Source of the DNA: an uncultured Collinsella sp.
GTDB lineage: Bacteria > Actinomycetota > Coriobacteriia > Coriobacteriales > Coriobacteriaceae
Assembly: GCA_900542305.1 (NCBI GenBank)
Contig: UQMU01000010.1
Coordinates: 1-57,656 of the forward strand
Reading direction: 5' to 3'
DNA length: 57,656 nt
Under the pieces are notes generated by a model. That model was not told where the DNA came from. It did no database searches and worked only from the letters and a program-made list of their open reading frames with translations. Positions 37,403-46,448 of the stretch are shown piece by piece (the first letter of the stretch is position 1; each line of letters starts with the position of its first letter). A program made the translations under genes and the position numbers.

Positions 37403-39520
37403 TTACTCGTCATTATCCCCGCGCGCGACAATCTTTTCCACGCGAACGGCGTTTTCCTGGGTGAGCGCGGCGCCCGTCAACGGGTCCCAACGCAATGGCG
37501 TATGGTCGAGCGGGCCCACGCCCAAGGCTTGAGCGCCACCGGCATCGGCGCCAAACGAACGCCCACCGGGAGTGGCCGAGGTGAAGATGCACGCCGGATG
37601 CAGATACGGCGTCGTCTCCACGCGCACGCGGTCGCGGCCCATATCGCTCACGAGCTCGACGATCTCGCCGTCGGCGATGCCCATGCGCGTAGCAGCATCG
37701 GCATTCATCTGCACGGCATCCAGGTCCGATCCAGCCTCGGCGGCACCTTGGGCCGCAAGCCTTCGCGAGGTATGCGACTCAAAGGGTCGATTGCCGCTAA
37801 TGAGGCGAAACATTCCTGGGCCGGGCTCCACCATGGGAGCGATCCAGTTGGGTACACGACCCAGACCGGCTCGTTCCCATACGTCGCTTGCCAGCGCAAT
37901 TTTGCCGCCATCCAGGGGAATCGCCGGCTCGCCCGTACGCGACGGCAACGCAACACCCGTGTCGGCCCAGCCTCGTTCCTTGAGTGCGGCAAGATCGATC
38001 CCAAACGGTGCCACCTGGGCGGCGGCCAGATCGTCGGACGTAAAGTCGAAGCACTCGCCAACGCCGCAGGCCGCAGCCAGCCCGGCAAAGATCTCCCGCC
38101 CCGGTCTCGTGTCGTCATGCAAAATGGGCAGCACGGCGTTGCGGTAGAACACGCATGCATCGTTGGCGCCCACGACTGTGCCCACACCGCGGTCGGCCTC
38201 CAGATACGTCACGTCGGGCAGCACGAAGTCGGAAGCGCGCGCTGTCTCGGACCAGCGAATATCAATCGTCACGAGCAGGTCGAGCTGCTGCAAGATGCCC
38301 AACCAAGCCTGCGCATTGCCATAGCCAGCACCGGGGTTACTGGCATAGACGATGAGCCCACGCAAATCGCCGGCCAGAATTGACTGGCCGATGGTCGTGC
38401 ACAGACCGCGCACCGGATCGACCAGTGGATAGCGCTCGGACCCCAGCTTGGGCTCGCGCGGCACCGGCGGCGTCGCAAAGCGCGTGGGATCGAGGTCGCC
38501 CAACACAAGCGGCGTGGGCGGATTGAGCGCGCCACCCGCATGTCCAATACAGCCCAGCAGCACATCGACCAGGCAGATAGCACGCGCGGTCTGGGTGCTG
38601 TTGGCATACGCAATGCCGATGCCACCATGAAAGCCAGCGTCCACCACCGCAGCAGGCGCCGCCACAGCCAAATCACGCGCAGTCGCACGGATATCGTCCG
38701 CCGGCACGTCGCACATCGACTCAGCCCACTCGGGCGTCCAAGCAGCGGCCGCCTGCGCCAGCTCGTCAAAGCCTGTGGTGTAGCGGGTCACGAACTCGTG
38801 GTCGTACAGATCCTCGGCAATCAACACGTGGACAATGCCCAACAGCAAGGCCAGGTCGCAACCCGGGCGCACACGCAGCCAGCGGTCGGCAAGCGCAGCC
38901 GAACCGCTGCGCCGGGGGTCGACCACGATAATCTTCGCCCCACGGCGACGGGCATCGTTGAGCGCATCAACAGCCCCCATCGTCGACGAATCGACAATAG
39001 AACGCCCCAGGTACATGATGCAGTCGGTATGCGCAAGGTCGGAGGCGGGACTATAACCCAGGCTATGCTCCCAACTGGTGAGACGGCTTACCTCGCAGGC
39101 GCCGTCGGCACCGTACACGTTGGGCGAGCCCAGCGCATACATAAAGCGATACGCCCAGTAACGGTCGAACGAGGGCACGCCGAGCGTCATGCCCAGCGCG
39201 CAGGACCCGTGCTCATCAACAATCCCCAAAAGGCGCTCGGCAATCTGCGCGAGTGCTTCGTCCCAGCTCACCGCATCGAACCCCGAGCCATCAGCTCGGC
39301 GGCGCATGGGATGCAAAATCCGGTCGCGCTCGTCAAACGGCATGTCCAAGCGATGGCGCCCGCGGGCGCACAGGGCACGCGCCGCGCACGGATGCCCCGG
39401 CACCGGCAACTCGGCCGTCACGCGACCGTCCTCAACTCGTGCCGCAAAGGCGCAATCGGCATAGCATCCCCCGCATGTGGTCACCACGGCGCGACCGTCA
39501 CGCTTCACAGCAGATGCCAT
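37403..39520 (-). CDS. Molybdopterin oxidoreductase, DMSO-reductase family catalytic subunit (stand-alone)
   Basis: About 705 residues from the ATG at 39520 (MASAVKRDGRAVVTTCGG), with AAGGGG eight bases ahead; the start at 39586 would add a membrane-like stretch and lacks a signal. The N-terminal [4Fe-4S] site is CGGCYADCAFAARVED followed by GHPCAARALCARGRHRLDMP. The Mo ligand region reads GADGACEVSRLTSWEHSLGY, with cysteine, not Sec. No twin-arginine signal is seen, so it is probably cytoplasmic. It resembles thiosulfate/polysulfide/formate type enzymes in motif style, but has no iron-sulfur or membrane partner gene next to it. The substrate is unknown. Between focA and selA. Confidence 0.85.
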   Translation of the reverse strand: MASAVKRDGRAVVTTCGGCYADCAFAARVEDGRVTAELPVPGHPCAARALCARGRHRLDMPFDERDRILHPMRRRADGSGFDAVSWDEALAQIAERLLGIVDEHGSCALGMTLGVPSFDRYWAYRFMYALGSPNVYGADGACEVSRLTSWEHSLGYSPASDLAHTDCIMYLGRSIVDSSTMGAVDALNDARRRGAKIIVVDPRRSGSAALADRWLRVRPGCDLALLLGIVHVLIAEDLYDHEFVTRYTTGFDELAQAAAAWTPEWAESMCDVPADDIRATARDLAVAAPAAVVDAGFHGGIGIAYANSTQTARAICLVDVLLGCIGHAGGALNPPTPLVLGDLDPTRFATPPVPREPKLGSERYPLVDPVRGLCTTIGQSILAGDLRGLIVYASNPGAGYGNAQAWLGILQQLDLLVTIDIRWSETARASDFVLPDVTYLEADRGVGTVVGANDACVFYRNAVLPILHDDTRPGREIFAGLAAACGVGECFDFTSDDLAAAQVAPFGIDLAALKERGWADTGVALPSRTGEPAIPLDGGKIALASDVWERAGLGRVPNWIAPMVEPGPGMFRLISGNRPFESHTSRRLAAQGAAEAGSDLDAVQMNADAATRMGIADGEIVELVSDMGRDRVRVETTPYLHPACIFTSATPGGRSFGADAGGAQALGVGPLDHTPLRWDPLTGAALTQENAVRVEKIVARGDNDE

Positions 39521-39584
39521 CTCGATTACCCCTTTCACAAGCCAAACACAACAGACCAACAGCCCGGCAACGGGCCCCAGACCC

Positions 39585-39620
39585 AAAAAGCCTCCCGCAC
39601 GGCAACGCCCCGCGGGAGGC
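39585..39620 (-). terminator. Terminator of the formate hydrogenlyase/focA operon
   Basis: Stem GCCTCCCGC/GCGGGAGGC (9 pairs) followed by TTTTTGGG on the minus strand, 22 bases after focA. Confidence 0.85.
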
Positions 39621-39642
39621 CCAACGTCAAACAGACGGTACC

Positions 39643-40482
39643 TTACGCCTCGGACTTCTTGGCATAGATAAACCAGTAGCCGAGCGCGATCAGGACCGCG
39701 CCGCCCACGATGTTGCCCAGCGTGGCGGCGGACAGGTTAAACGCAATGCCCGCGGCGTTGAGTGCATCGGCGCCGGCGACGTTGGCACCATAGCCGCACG
39801 CGTGCATCACGGCACCCATGGGCAAAAAGTACATGTTGGCAACGCAGTGCTCAAAACCGCAGGCCACAAAGGCGGCAATGGGCAGCAGAATGCCCACAAC
39901 CTTATCGACCACGGTCTTGCCGGCGGTACCAATCCACACGGCCAGGCACACAAAGATGTTGCACAGGATGCCGCGGAAGAAGATCGTCACCCAGTCGACC
40001 GTCACCTTGCCAGCGGCGACGCTCACCATGGAATTGGCGACCGCCTCGCCGTTGAGCTTGTAAATGCCGGCCATGTACACCAAAAAGACGATGAACAGGG
40101 CACCGGCAAAGTTACCAAGCCACACGACGACCCAGGCCTTGAGCATCTGGGCCAAGGTGATCTTTTTGCTCTTGAGCGCGCAGACCATAAGCGAGTTGCC
40201 GGTAAACAGCTCGGCGCCGCACACCAGCACCAGCACCAGGCCCAGGCAAAAGCACAGGCCGCCCACGACACGCTGAGCGCCCCAGCCCAGCGTGCTATCG
40301 CTCAAGAACACGGTAAAGAACAGACCGCCGAAGGCAATGAACGCACCGGCGAACATTGCCAACAGAAAGGCCTTTGCGACCGGCAGGTTGGCCTTGGTCA
40401 CGCCGGCGGCCTCGGTCTTGGCCTCGATCGCGGCGGGCGCCAGGCAATCGGGAGCGGGATATTCTGCCTTGGAATCTGCCAT
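39643..40482 (-). CDS. focA: Formate/nitrite transporter family channel
   Basis: About 279 residues from the ATG at 40482 (MADSKAEYPAPDCLAPAAIE); an ATG at 40491 is three codons upstream. Six hydrophobic segments are visible, with the FNT signatures LFTGNSLMVCALKSKKITLAQ region and NIFVCLAVWIGTAGKTVVDK, and FEHCVANMYFLPMGAVM, containing the conserved His of the channel. In this position, right after hycI, it moves formate (or formic acid) to or from the cytosolic formate hydrogenlyase. The E. coli hyf operon likewise ends with a formate channel gene (focB). It precedes a good terminator. Confidence 0.93.
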   Translation of the reverse strand: MADSKAEYPAPDCLAPAAIEAKTEAAGVTKANLPVAKAFLLAMFAGAFIAFGGLFFTVFLSDSTLGWGAQRVVGGLCFCLGLVLVLVCGAELFTGNSLMVCALKSKKITLAQMLKAWVVVWLGNFAGALFIVFLVYMAGIYKLNGEAVANSMVSVAAGKVTVDWVTIFFRGILCNIFVCLAVWIGTAGKTVVDKVVGILLPIAAFVACGFEHCVANMYFLPMGAVMHACGYGANVAGADALNAAGIAFNLSAATLGNIVGGAVLIALGYWFIYAKKSEA

Positions 40483-40521
40483 GTCAATCACTTCTTTCCT
40501 AATCAGCAGGGACAGGCGCTC

Positions 40522-41025
40522 CTATTGCTCTTGCCCCAAGCGGACAAAGTGGGAAAAGTCATTGGCGGCCACGGCGTCGTACACGGCGTCGACGGCGTCA
40601 AAGACTTCCGGGGACATGGGGTTGTAGAACTCCGTGTCGCCCGGCTGAATCCCAACAAAGACGATATCATCGCACGATTGCTCAATCTCTTCGATCAGAA
40701 TCGACAAAGGGAGCGAATGCGTGGTGAACATCGACTTGCGGGCCACATCGCGCTTGTCGAGCAAGCGGATGGACCCGACGGGCAGCGCCATGTCGGCGGC
40801 ATCGACCAAAACCAAACGCGGCGGACGCTCACGCTTGACCTCGATGATGTCATCCTCGGGCGTCTGACCGCCATCGATGGTGTACCAGCCGGCAAGCGGC
40901 GCGTCCTCCATCTTTTTGGAGAGCACGGGGCCGGCGGCATCGTCGGCGCGCAGCACGCTTCCCGCCGTGAGCACGATACCCGCAAACGGGGCGCCGTTCA
41001 CACGTCCATCCACAACGTGACCCAT
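40522..41025 (-). CDS. hycI: Hydrogenase maturation endopeptidase HycI-type
   Basis: About 167 residues from the ATG at 41025, which overlaps the HycH-like gene stop by one base (TAATG). Upstream in-frame starts lie inside that gene. The peptide shows the nickel-recognition style VLTAGSVLRADDAAGPVL (with conserved Asp), LVLVDAADMALPVGSIRLL and HSLPLSILIEEIEQSCDDIV, the pattern of M52 hydrogenase proteases. It would remove the C-terminal tail of HyfG after Ni insertion. It occupies the place before focA. Confidence 0.88.
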   Translation of the reverse strand: MGHVVDGRVNGAPFAGIVLTAGSVLRADDAAGPVLSKKMEDAPLAGWYTIDGGQTPEDDIIEVKRERPPRLVLVDAADMALPVGSIRLLDKRDVARKSMFTTHSLPLSILIEEIEQSCDDIVFVGIQPGDTEFYNPMSPEVFDAVDAVYDAVAANDFSHFVRLGQEQ

Positions 41026-41606
41026 TACTGCAACCTTCCCGTCAGATACACGCCCGACACATCGCGCACGCGCTCCACCAAATCGCGGAACTTCATTAAG
41101 AACGCGACCTGCTGGGCATGCAGGCCAAAGTCGTCGTCGAACACCGAAATGCCGGCCTTGGCCGACCCGCGAAAACCGCGCTCGTCGAGCAGCGCATCGC
41201 AGGCCTCGAGCAGCGACGGCACCGCCGCCTTGTCGAGCTGGCACTCGCCAAAGGAGCGGATGGCCTCGAGCTTGGTCTTGGCCTCCCCCTCCGGCAGCGC
41301 GTCGACGAGCGAATAGAACACATCCACCGGCACCGACAGGCGCGGCTCAAAGCAGTCGAGCACACCGGTGTGGTGGCCCACGGCGAGCGTGTAGTACAGC
41401 ACGTCGCAGGCCTCCTGGGGAACGTCTTCCTCGGTCTCCACAAACTTACGCGTGAGCTCATAGAAGACCACCTGGTCGGGCGCATGGCCCAGGCAGGGGT
41501 CGACGACGCCCTCGGCGGCCTCGTCGCTTGCGCGCGAGGCATCGCCAAAGGAGCCGCCGAGCATGCCGGGGCCCGCAAAGTAACCAGAGCGGTCCGTGAA
41601 CTCCAT
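41025..41606 (-). CDS. hycH: Formate hydrogenlyase maturation protein HycH/HyfJ-like
   Basis: A 193-residue soluble protein beginning MEFTDRSGYFAGPGMLGG, with the conserved DQVVFYELTRKFVE segment and YYTLAVGHHTGVLDCFEPRL, which match the HycH family (E. coli HycH/HyfJ, needed to make the active large subunit). It is placed directly between hyfI and hycI, as in E. coli hyc/hyf operons. The molecular role of this family is not fully known; it is thought to be a chaperone. No motif for catalysis is seen. Confidence 0.85.
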   Translation of the reverse strand: MEFTDRSGYFAGPGMLGGSFGDASRASDEAAEGVVDPCLGHAPDQVVFYELTRKFVETEEDVPQEACDVLYYTLAVGHHTGVLDCFEPRLSVPVDVFYSLVDALPEGEAKTKLEAIRSFGECQLDKAAVPSLLEACDALLDERGFRGSAKAGISVFDDDFGLHAQQVAFLMKFRDLVERVRDVSGVYLTGRLQ

Positions 41607-42389
41607 CTAGCGACCTCCGGCCAGCACCAGATCCTGCAGCGCCGAGTAGACCTCAACGCGGCGAGGATCGTCCTGCTTGTCGATGAGCAGCGCCATGGCA
41701 CCGCGGATATCGCCCTTGGGCGCACCCTCGAGCGTGTCCATAAACTCGTTGGCCAAGTCGCGGCCGTAACGGTAGCCGCTCATGGCGCGAGCCTCGCGCT
41801 CGATGGCAACGCGCAGCTTGTACGGCACGCCGGGGTGCAGGATATCGGCCTGCTCGCCGGCGGCCTCCACCGTGGTCTCGGCATGGAGCTTTTGGTCCAG
41901 CAGGCCAAGTGCCATGGCAAAGCCGTAGATGGTCTGCGCGGGGCTGGGCGGGCAGCCGGGGATATAGACATCGACCGGCAAGATCTTGTCCGTGCCACCC
42001 CAGACGCAGTAGTTGTCGTAGAAGATGCCGCCGGTGCAGCCGCACGCGCCATAGGACACCACGATCTTGGGATCGGGTGCGGCCTCAAAGGCGCGCAGGG
42101 CCGGCATGCGCATGGCACGCGTCACGGCGCCGGTGTACAGCAGCACATCGGCGTGACGGGGCGAGGGCACGACCTTGATGCCAAAGCGCTCGACGTCAAA
42201 GACGGGCGTGATGGAACCGAAGATCTCGATCTCGCAGCCGTTGCAGCCGCCGCAGTCGACACGGTAGACGTACACCGAGCGCTTGATCTTCTTAAGAAGG
42301 GTCGCCTTGGCCTTCTCGATGCTCTCGTCGAGCTCGATCTTGGTCGGGCGGTACTGAAGCCGCTCGGGCAAAAGCGTGGGTTCGGCCAT
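41607..42389 (-). CDS. hyfI: [NiFe] hydrogenase small subunit of formate hydrogenlyase
   Basis: A 260-residue protein of the NuoB/HycG family. The proximal [4Fe-4S] cluster ligands are in DCGGCNGCEIEIFGSI (Cys46, 49, 52 region), YGACGCTGGIFYDNY and YIPGCPPSPAQTIYG. The C-terminal part (ILHPGVPYKLRVAIEREARA) is extended by about 100 residues compared with NuoB. It brings electrons to the Ni site in HyfG. Its start lies two bases after the hyfH stop. Confidence 0.92.
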   Translation of the reverse strand: MAEPTLLPERLQYRPTKIELDESIEKAKATLLKKIKRSVYVYRVDCGGCNGCEIEIFGSITPVFDVERFGIKVVPSPRHADVLLYTGAVTRAMRMPALRAFEAAPDPKIVVSYGACGCTGGIFYDNYCVWGGTDKILPVDVYIPGCPPSPAQTIYGFAMALGLLDQKLHAETTVEAAGEQADILHPGVPYKLRVAIEREARAMSGYRYGRDLANEFMDTLEGAPKGDIRGAMALLIDKQDDPRRVEVYSALQDLVLAGGR

Positions 42390-42391
42390 GG

Positions 42392-43108
42392 TTACTCCTC
42401 CTTCGTTTCAAAATCCATGATGATGCCCTCGACCGGCGCCGGACCGGCGGGAATCTCGGGCGCATCGGGGTTGAGCTCGCGGTCGATATACTCCGGGTTC
42501 ACGCCGTGGCCGCCCAGATACTCCATGCCGGGGCCCTGGGGCTCACCGGACGCAAGCGTCTCGTTGGCAGCCATGCCGGCAGCGTTGCCGGTCTTTACGG
42601 CCGAGGCGGCGCGCAGGGCGTCGAGCTCGCGCTTGCACTCCTGGCACATACCGACGGTACGGGCAGCCTGCTCGGCCTCCATGCCGCCGGCCTTTTGCAG
42701 CAGGCGCTTTGCGTAGTCGATCTCCTTGTGCGGGGCAAACGGCTTGCCGCAGCGCGAGCAGTGCTCGAGCGTATAGACGCTCTTGCTGGTGAGGTCGTCC
42801 TTGCTCATGACGGCAAGCTCAAACTCCTCGGTGAGCTTGATGGCCTCCATGGGGCAGGCTTCCTCGCAGCGGCCGCAAAAGATGCAGCGGCCGTAGTCGA
42901 TCGACCAGGTAATGGTATCGGCCGCAAGGTCGGTGTCCATGCGAATGGCATCGGCCGGGCACGCCACGCCGCAGGCACCGCAGGCGATGCAGAGCTCGGC
43001 ATTGTGCTCGGGCTTGCCGCGCATGTCCTTATTGGTGGGGAACGGCGCAAACGGGTACTTGACCGTCGCGTCGCCGGCCTTGGCGTTAACCTTCCAAAGC
43101 TTCAGCAT
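42392..43108 (-). CDS. hyfH: Formate hydrogenlyase 4Fe-4S subunit HyfH (HycF-like)
   Basis: About 238 residues from the ATG at 43108, one base after the hyfG stop. Two ferredoxin motifs CIACGACGVACPADAI and CIFCGRCEEACPMEAIK are followed by two CxxC pairs (CSRCGKPF, CQECKRE) that look like a zinc or iron site. The last 70 residues are acidic and proline-rich. It links the electron-input proteins to the small subunit HyfI. The longer frame to 43231 overlaps hyfG and is rejected. Confidence 0.9.
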   Translation of the reverse strand: MLKLWKVNAKAGDATVKYPFAPFPTNKDMRGKPEHNAELCIACGACGVACPADAIRMDTDLAADTITWSIDYGRCIFCGRCEEACPMEAIKLTEEFELAVMSKDDLTSKSVYTLEHCSRCGKPFAPHKEIDYAKRLLQKAGGMEAEQAARTVGMCQECKRELDALRAASAVKTGNAAGMAANETLASGEPQGPGMEYLGGHGVNPEYIDRELNPDAPEIPAGPAPVEGIIMDFETKEE

Positions 43109-43109
43109 A

Positions 43110-44882
43110 TTAGAGCGCCTCCTCATCGAGCGGAGCGGCCAAGGTGCCCTCGCCCGCAAGCGGCGACTTGTCGCGCCAGACGTTCTCGAACTGCTCCTTG
43201 TCGAGCACGTGGTCGCGCTTGGCGGCGACATCGGTCACCGTCACGCGATCGGTGCAGGAGTAGCACGGGTCGAGCGAGCCGACGATCAGCGCCGCGTCGC
43301 CCACGGTGTTGCCGCGGAACATGTAGCGCAGGACCGGCCAGTTGCTGTACGTGGCGGCCTTGGCGCGCCAGCGGTAGCACTTCTGGTTATTGCCGAGCAT
43401 GGCCCAGTGCACGTCCTCGCCGCGCGGCGCCTCGGTGGCGCCGATGGCGTACTTGTGCGGGGTGTACTCCCAATCCGTGGTGAGGATGGGGCCCGACGGG
43501 CAGTTCTCGAGCATGGTCTCGATCATGTCGATCGAATCGTAGACCTCCTGGATGCGGACGGCGGTACGGCCGAAGGCATCGCAGGTGTCGGCCGTGGCGG
43601 CGTGCATCTTTTGGACGTCCGGATCGGCGTAGCCGTCGAAGGGATGGTCAAAGCGCACGTCGCGGGCATAGCCCGAGCCACGCATGAGCGGGCCGACCGG
43701 CGAGAAGTCGCGTGCGATCTTGCGGTCCAAGATGCCGATACCGCTCGTACGCTCAATGAAGTTGGGCGTGGAGAGCAGCACGTCGACGAGTTCCTGAACC
43801 TCGGAGCGCAGCTGGTGGATGGTCGTGAGCGTGGAGAGCTTCTGCTCGGCCAGGATATCGCGACGCACGCCGCCGATCACGTTGAGGCCGTAGGTCTTGC
43901 GGTGACCGGAGAGCTTCTCGGCCAGGTCCATGGACTTCTCGCGGACGCGGAAGAACTGCTGGAAGCCGGAGTCGAAGCCCGTGTAGTGCGACGCCAGGCC
44001 AATGTTGAGCAGATGCGAGTGCAGGCGCTCGACCTCGAGCATGATGGCGCGGATGTACTGGGCGCGCGGCGGGACATGAATGCCCTGGGCGCGCTCGACG
44101 GCCTCGGCGTAGGCCACCGAGTGGGCGCAGCCGCAGATACCGCAGATGCGGTCGGCGAGGAACGTCACGGCGTCATAGTTCAGGCGCGTCTCGGCGACCT
44201 TCTCCATGCCGCGGTGCACGTAGAACAGACGGTAGTCGGCGTCGACGATCGTCTCGCCCTCAACGAACAGACGGAAGTGTCCGGGCTCGTCGGAGGTAAT
44301 GTGCAGCGGTCCCATGGGAACGAGCGTCGTCTCCTTGCCCTTGGTGTCGGCCAAGAACTCGTAGTTTTCCATGTCGCTCGCAGGAGCGGGACGGAAACGG
44401 TAGTCCATGGAGTCCTTGCGCAGCGGGTACAGGCCGCTGGGCCAGTCGTCGGGCAGCACCAGGCGGCGACGATCGGGCAGGCCCTCGGGGATCAGGCCGA
44501 ACATGTCGCGCAGCTCGCGCTCGCCCCACACGCAGGCGGGGACGAACGGCGTCACGGACGGGAACGTCATCTTGGCGGGATCGACCTCGGTGCGCACGGT
44601 AACCCAGCCGGGGTCCTCCCCCTCCATGGAGATGACGTAGTACACGGCGTAACGGCCGCACAGGCTGCGCTCGTCGTTGCCGATGATCACGGGAATCCAG
44701 CCATAGCGCTCGTAATACAGGTAGTGGACGGCCTCGGGCAGCTTGTCCTGCTTGACGGTGATCGTCAGCTGGTCCTCACACTGCCACTCGACCTTCTCAA
44801 TGCAGCCCGGAACGGCGCGGCGCAGGGCCTCGACATGGCTCTCGCAGCGACGGGCATACACCTTGTTCTCAGTTTCAATCAT
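43110..44882 (-). CDS. hyfG: [NiFe] hydrogenase large subunit of formate hydrogenlyase (group 4)
   Basis: A 590-residue fusion like E. coli HycE/HyfG. Residues 1-170 are the NuoC-like domain (GERELRDMFGLIPEG). Residues 185-590 are the NuoD-like Ni subunit. The Ni ligands are in RICGICGCAHS (245-255, Cys247 and Cys250) and DPCYSCTDR (538-546, Cys540 and Cys543). The D-P-C-x-x-C-x-x-R ending is that of group 4 enzymes; by analogy HycI would cut after Arg546 and remove a 44-residue tail. It reduces protons to H2. It is in the cytoplasm, bound to the membrane arm HyfB-F. Confidence 0.95.
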   Translation of the reverse strand: MIETENKVYARRCESHVEALRRAVPGCIEKVEWQCEDQLTITVKQDKLPEAVHYLYYERYGWIPVIIGNDERSLCGRYAVYYVISMEGEDPGWVTVRTEVDPAKMTFPSVTPFVPACVWGERELRDMFGLIPEGLPDRRRLVLPDDWPSGLYPLRKDSMDYRFRPAPASDMENYEFLADTKGKETTLVPMGPLHITSDEPGHFRLFVEGETIVDADYRLFYVHRGMEKVAETRLNYDAVTFLADRICGICGCAHSVAYAEAVERAQGIHVPPRAQYIRAIMLEVERLHSHLLNIGLASHYTGFDSGFQQFFRVREKSMDLAEKLSGHRKTYGLNVIGGVRRDILAEQKLSTLTTIHQLRSEVQELVDVLLSTPNFIERTSGIGILDRKIARDFSPVGPLMRGSGYARDVRFDHPFDGYADPDVQKMHAATADTCDAFGRTAVRIQEVYDSIDMIETMLENCPSGPILTTDWEYTPHKYAIGATEAPRGEDVHWAMLGNNQKCYRWRAKAATYSNWPVLRYMFRGNTVGDAALIVGSLDPCYSCTDRVTVTDVAAKRDHVLDKEQFENVWRDKSPLAGEGTLAAPLDEEAL

Positions 44883-44885
44883 TCG

Positions 44886-46445
44886 TTACTCCACCTCGCT
44901 CTGAGCGGTCTCGGTACCGAACACAGCGCGGTACATCGGCGTCGCGTGAAGTTCCTCGGTGCTCTGCTCGAGCACGATGCCGGTCGCGGTCTCCACACCG
45001 TGCACGAGAGGCAGCGGGGTGGCGATGCCAAACCACAAGATCATGACAGCCAGGATGATTTCGGGGATAAGCATGAGCGCCGGGGCCTCATGCTTGCCCA
45101 TGCCCTGGGGCGCATGGCCGAATACCGACTTGAGCGCGATGCGGGTGAGCGCGGAGATGGCCACGGTAAGACCGAGGGCGACCACGACGACCAGCCACAT
45201 GGGACCGGCGGTAACACCGGCGACAAAAGTCAGGAACTCGGAGATAAACATGCCAAAGGGCGGGAAGGCACCAAGACCGAGCAGTGCCAGGATGGCGAGC
45301 GCGGCGGTTGCGGGGGCAACCTCGACGACACCCTGGATCTTGGCCAGGCTACGCGTACCAAAGGCGTGCTGGATGTTGCCGGACACGCAGAAGGCAAGCG
45401 TCTTGGTAAAACCGTGGAACACGCAGTGCAGCAGGGCTGCGGCGATACCCAGCGGGCCACCGATACCCAGGCACAGGGCGATAACGCCCACGTTCTCCAC
45501 AGACGAGTACGCAAAGCGGCGCTTGAGGTCGTCCTGGCGAAACATCGAAAGTGCCGCCACCAAAATGGACAGCGTGCCGACGATCAACAGCAAAAATTGC
45601 GGATACTCGGCGCCCACGGCCTGGATGGTAAAGCCGTAGAAGCGCATGATCACAAGCATGGCGCACTTAAGCAGCACGCCAGAGAGCAGGGCCGAGACAG
45701 GGCTCGAGGCCTGGGAGTGGGCATCGGGCAGCCAAGTGTGCATGGGGAACAGGCCGGCCTTGGTGCCAAAGCCGATCACGATGAACGCAAAGGCGAGGCG
45801 CATGAGCGTCGGGTCGAACTGGTCGGCGTACGGCAGCACGCATGACAGGAATGCGGCCTCGTGGGCGTTGGGAATCACGTCGGCGGCGTTGGCGTAGATC
45901 AGCAGCGTACCGAACAGGCCGAAGGCCACGCCGGCGGTGCAGACCATCGCATACTTCCAAGAAGCCTCGAGGGCCGTCTTGTTCTTGTAGATACCCACGA
46001 GGAACACGGTGGAAAGCGTAGTTGCCTCCACGGCGGCCCACGTGAGGATCATGTTGTTGGACAGGCACGCGAGCAGCATGGTGAACACAAACAGGCTAAA
46101 CAGCGCAAAATACTGCTTGGCGCGCTCGGCGGGCATGGAGCCCTCCTCGATATCGGCCTTTACATAGGGCAGCGAGAACAGCCCCGTAAGAAAACCGATA
46201 AAGCCGATGAGCAGCACAAAGATGGCGCCCAGCGAATCGAGGTGAAACCACAGGCCAAGAGCGCTCGCGGTTTCGCCGCTCGTAAGGACGTCACCGGCCG
46301 TCATAATCGACAGCACCAGGACGGCTGCGACGGAGACCAGGTTGAGACCGGCAAATACGTTATAGGACGTATTCTTGGGCAAAAACGCCATGACCAGCGA
46401 GAACACCAAAGGAGTCGCGAGCAGGGCGAGAATCAACGTTTCCAT
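44886..46445 (-). CDS. hyfF: Formate hydrogenlyase membrane subunit HyfF (Mrp/NuoN-like antiporter type)
   Basis: A 519-residue membrane protein with about fourteen segments. It has the proton-channel family signature: LTWAAVEATTLSTVFLVGIYK (Glu near residue 137), KAGLFPMHTWLPDAHSQASSPVSALLSG (Lys and His), and RFAYSSVENVGVIALCLGIGG. Third of three antiporter-like subunits with HyfB and HyfD, as in E. coli Hyf. These subunits make ion pumping possible. A gap of three bases separates it from hyfG. Confidence 0.9.
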   Translation of the reverse strand: METLILALLATPLVFSLVMAFLPKNTSYNVFAGLNLVSVAAVLVLSIMTAGDVLTSGETASALGLWFHLDSLGAIFVLLIGFIGFLTGLFSLPYVKADIEEGSMPAERAKQYFALFSLFVFTMLLACLSNNMILTWAAVEATTLSTVFLVGIYKNKTALEASWKYAMVCTAGVAFGLFGTLLIYANAADVIPNAHEAAFLSCVLPYADQFDPTLMRLAFAFIVIGFGTKAGLFPMHTWLPDAHSQASSPVSALLSGVLLKCAMLVIMRFYGFTIQAVGAEYPQFLLLIVGTLSILVAALSMFRQDDLKRRFAYSSVENVGVIALCLGIGGPLGIAAALLHCVFHGFTKTLAFCVSGNIQHAFGTRSLAKIQGVVEVAPATAALAILALLGLGAFPPFGMFISEFLTFVAGVTAGPMWLVVVVALGLTVAISALTRIALKSVFGHAPQGMGKHEAPALMLIPEIILAVMILWFGIATPLPLVHGVETATGIVLEQSTEELHATPMYRAVFGTETAQSEVE

Positions 46446-46448
46446 GGA

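Noticed and set aside
42912..45845. Long plus-strand open frame (977 codons) opposite hyfF, hyfG and hyfH
   Set aside because: Antisense shadow in GC-rich DNA; the minus-strand frames carry conserved hydrogenase motifs.
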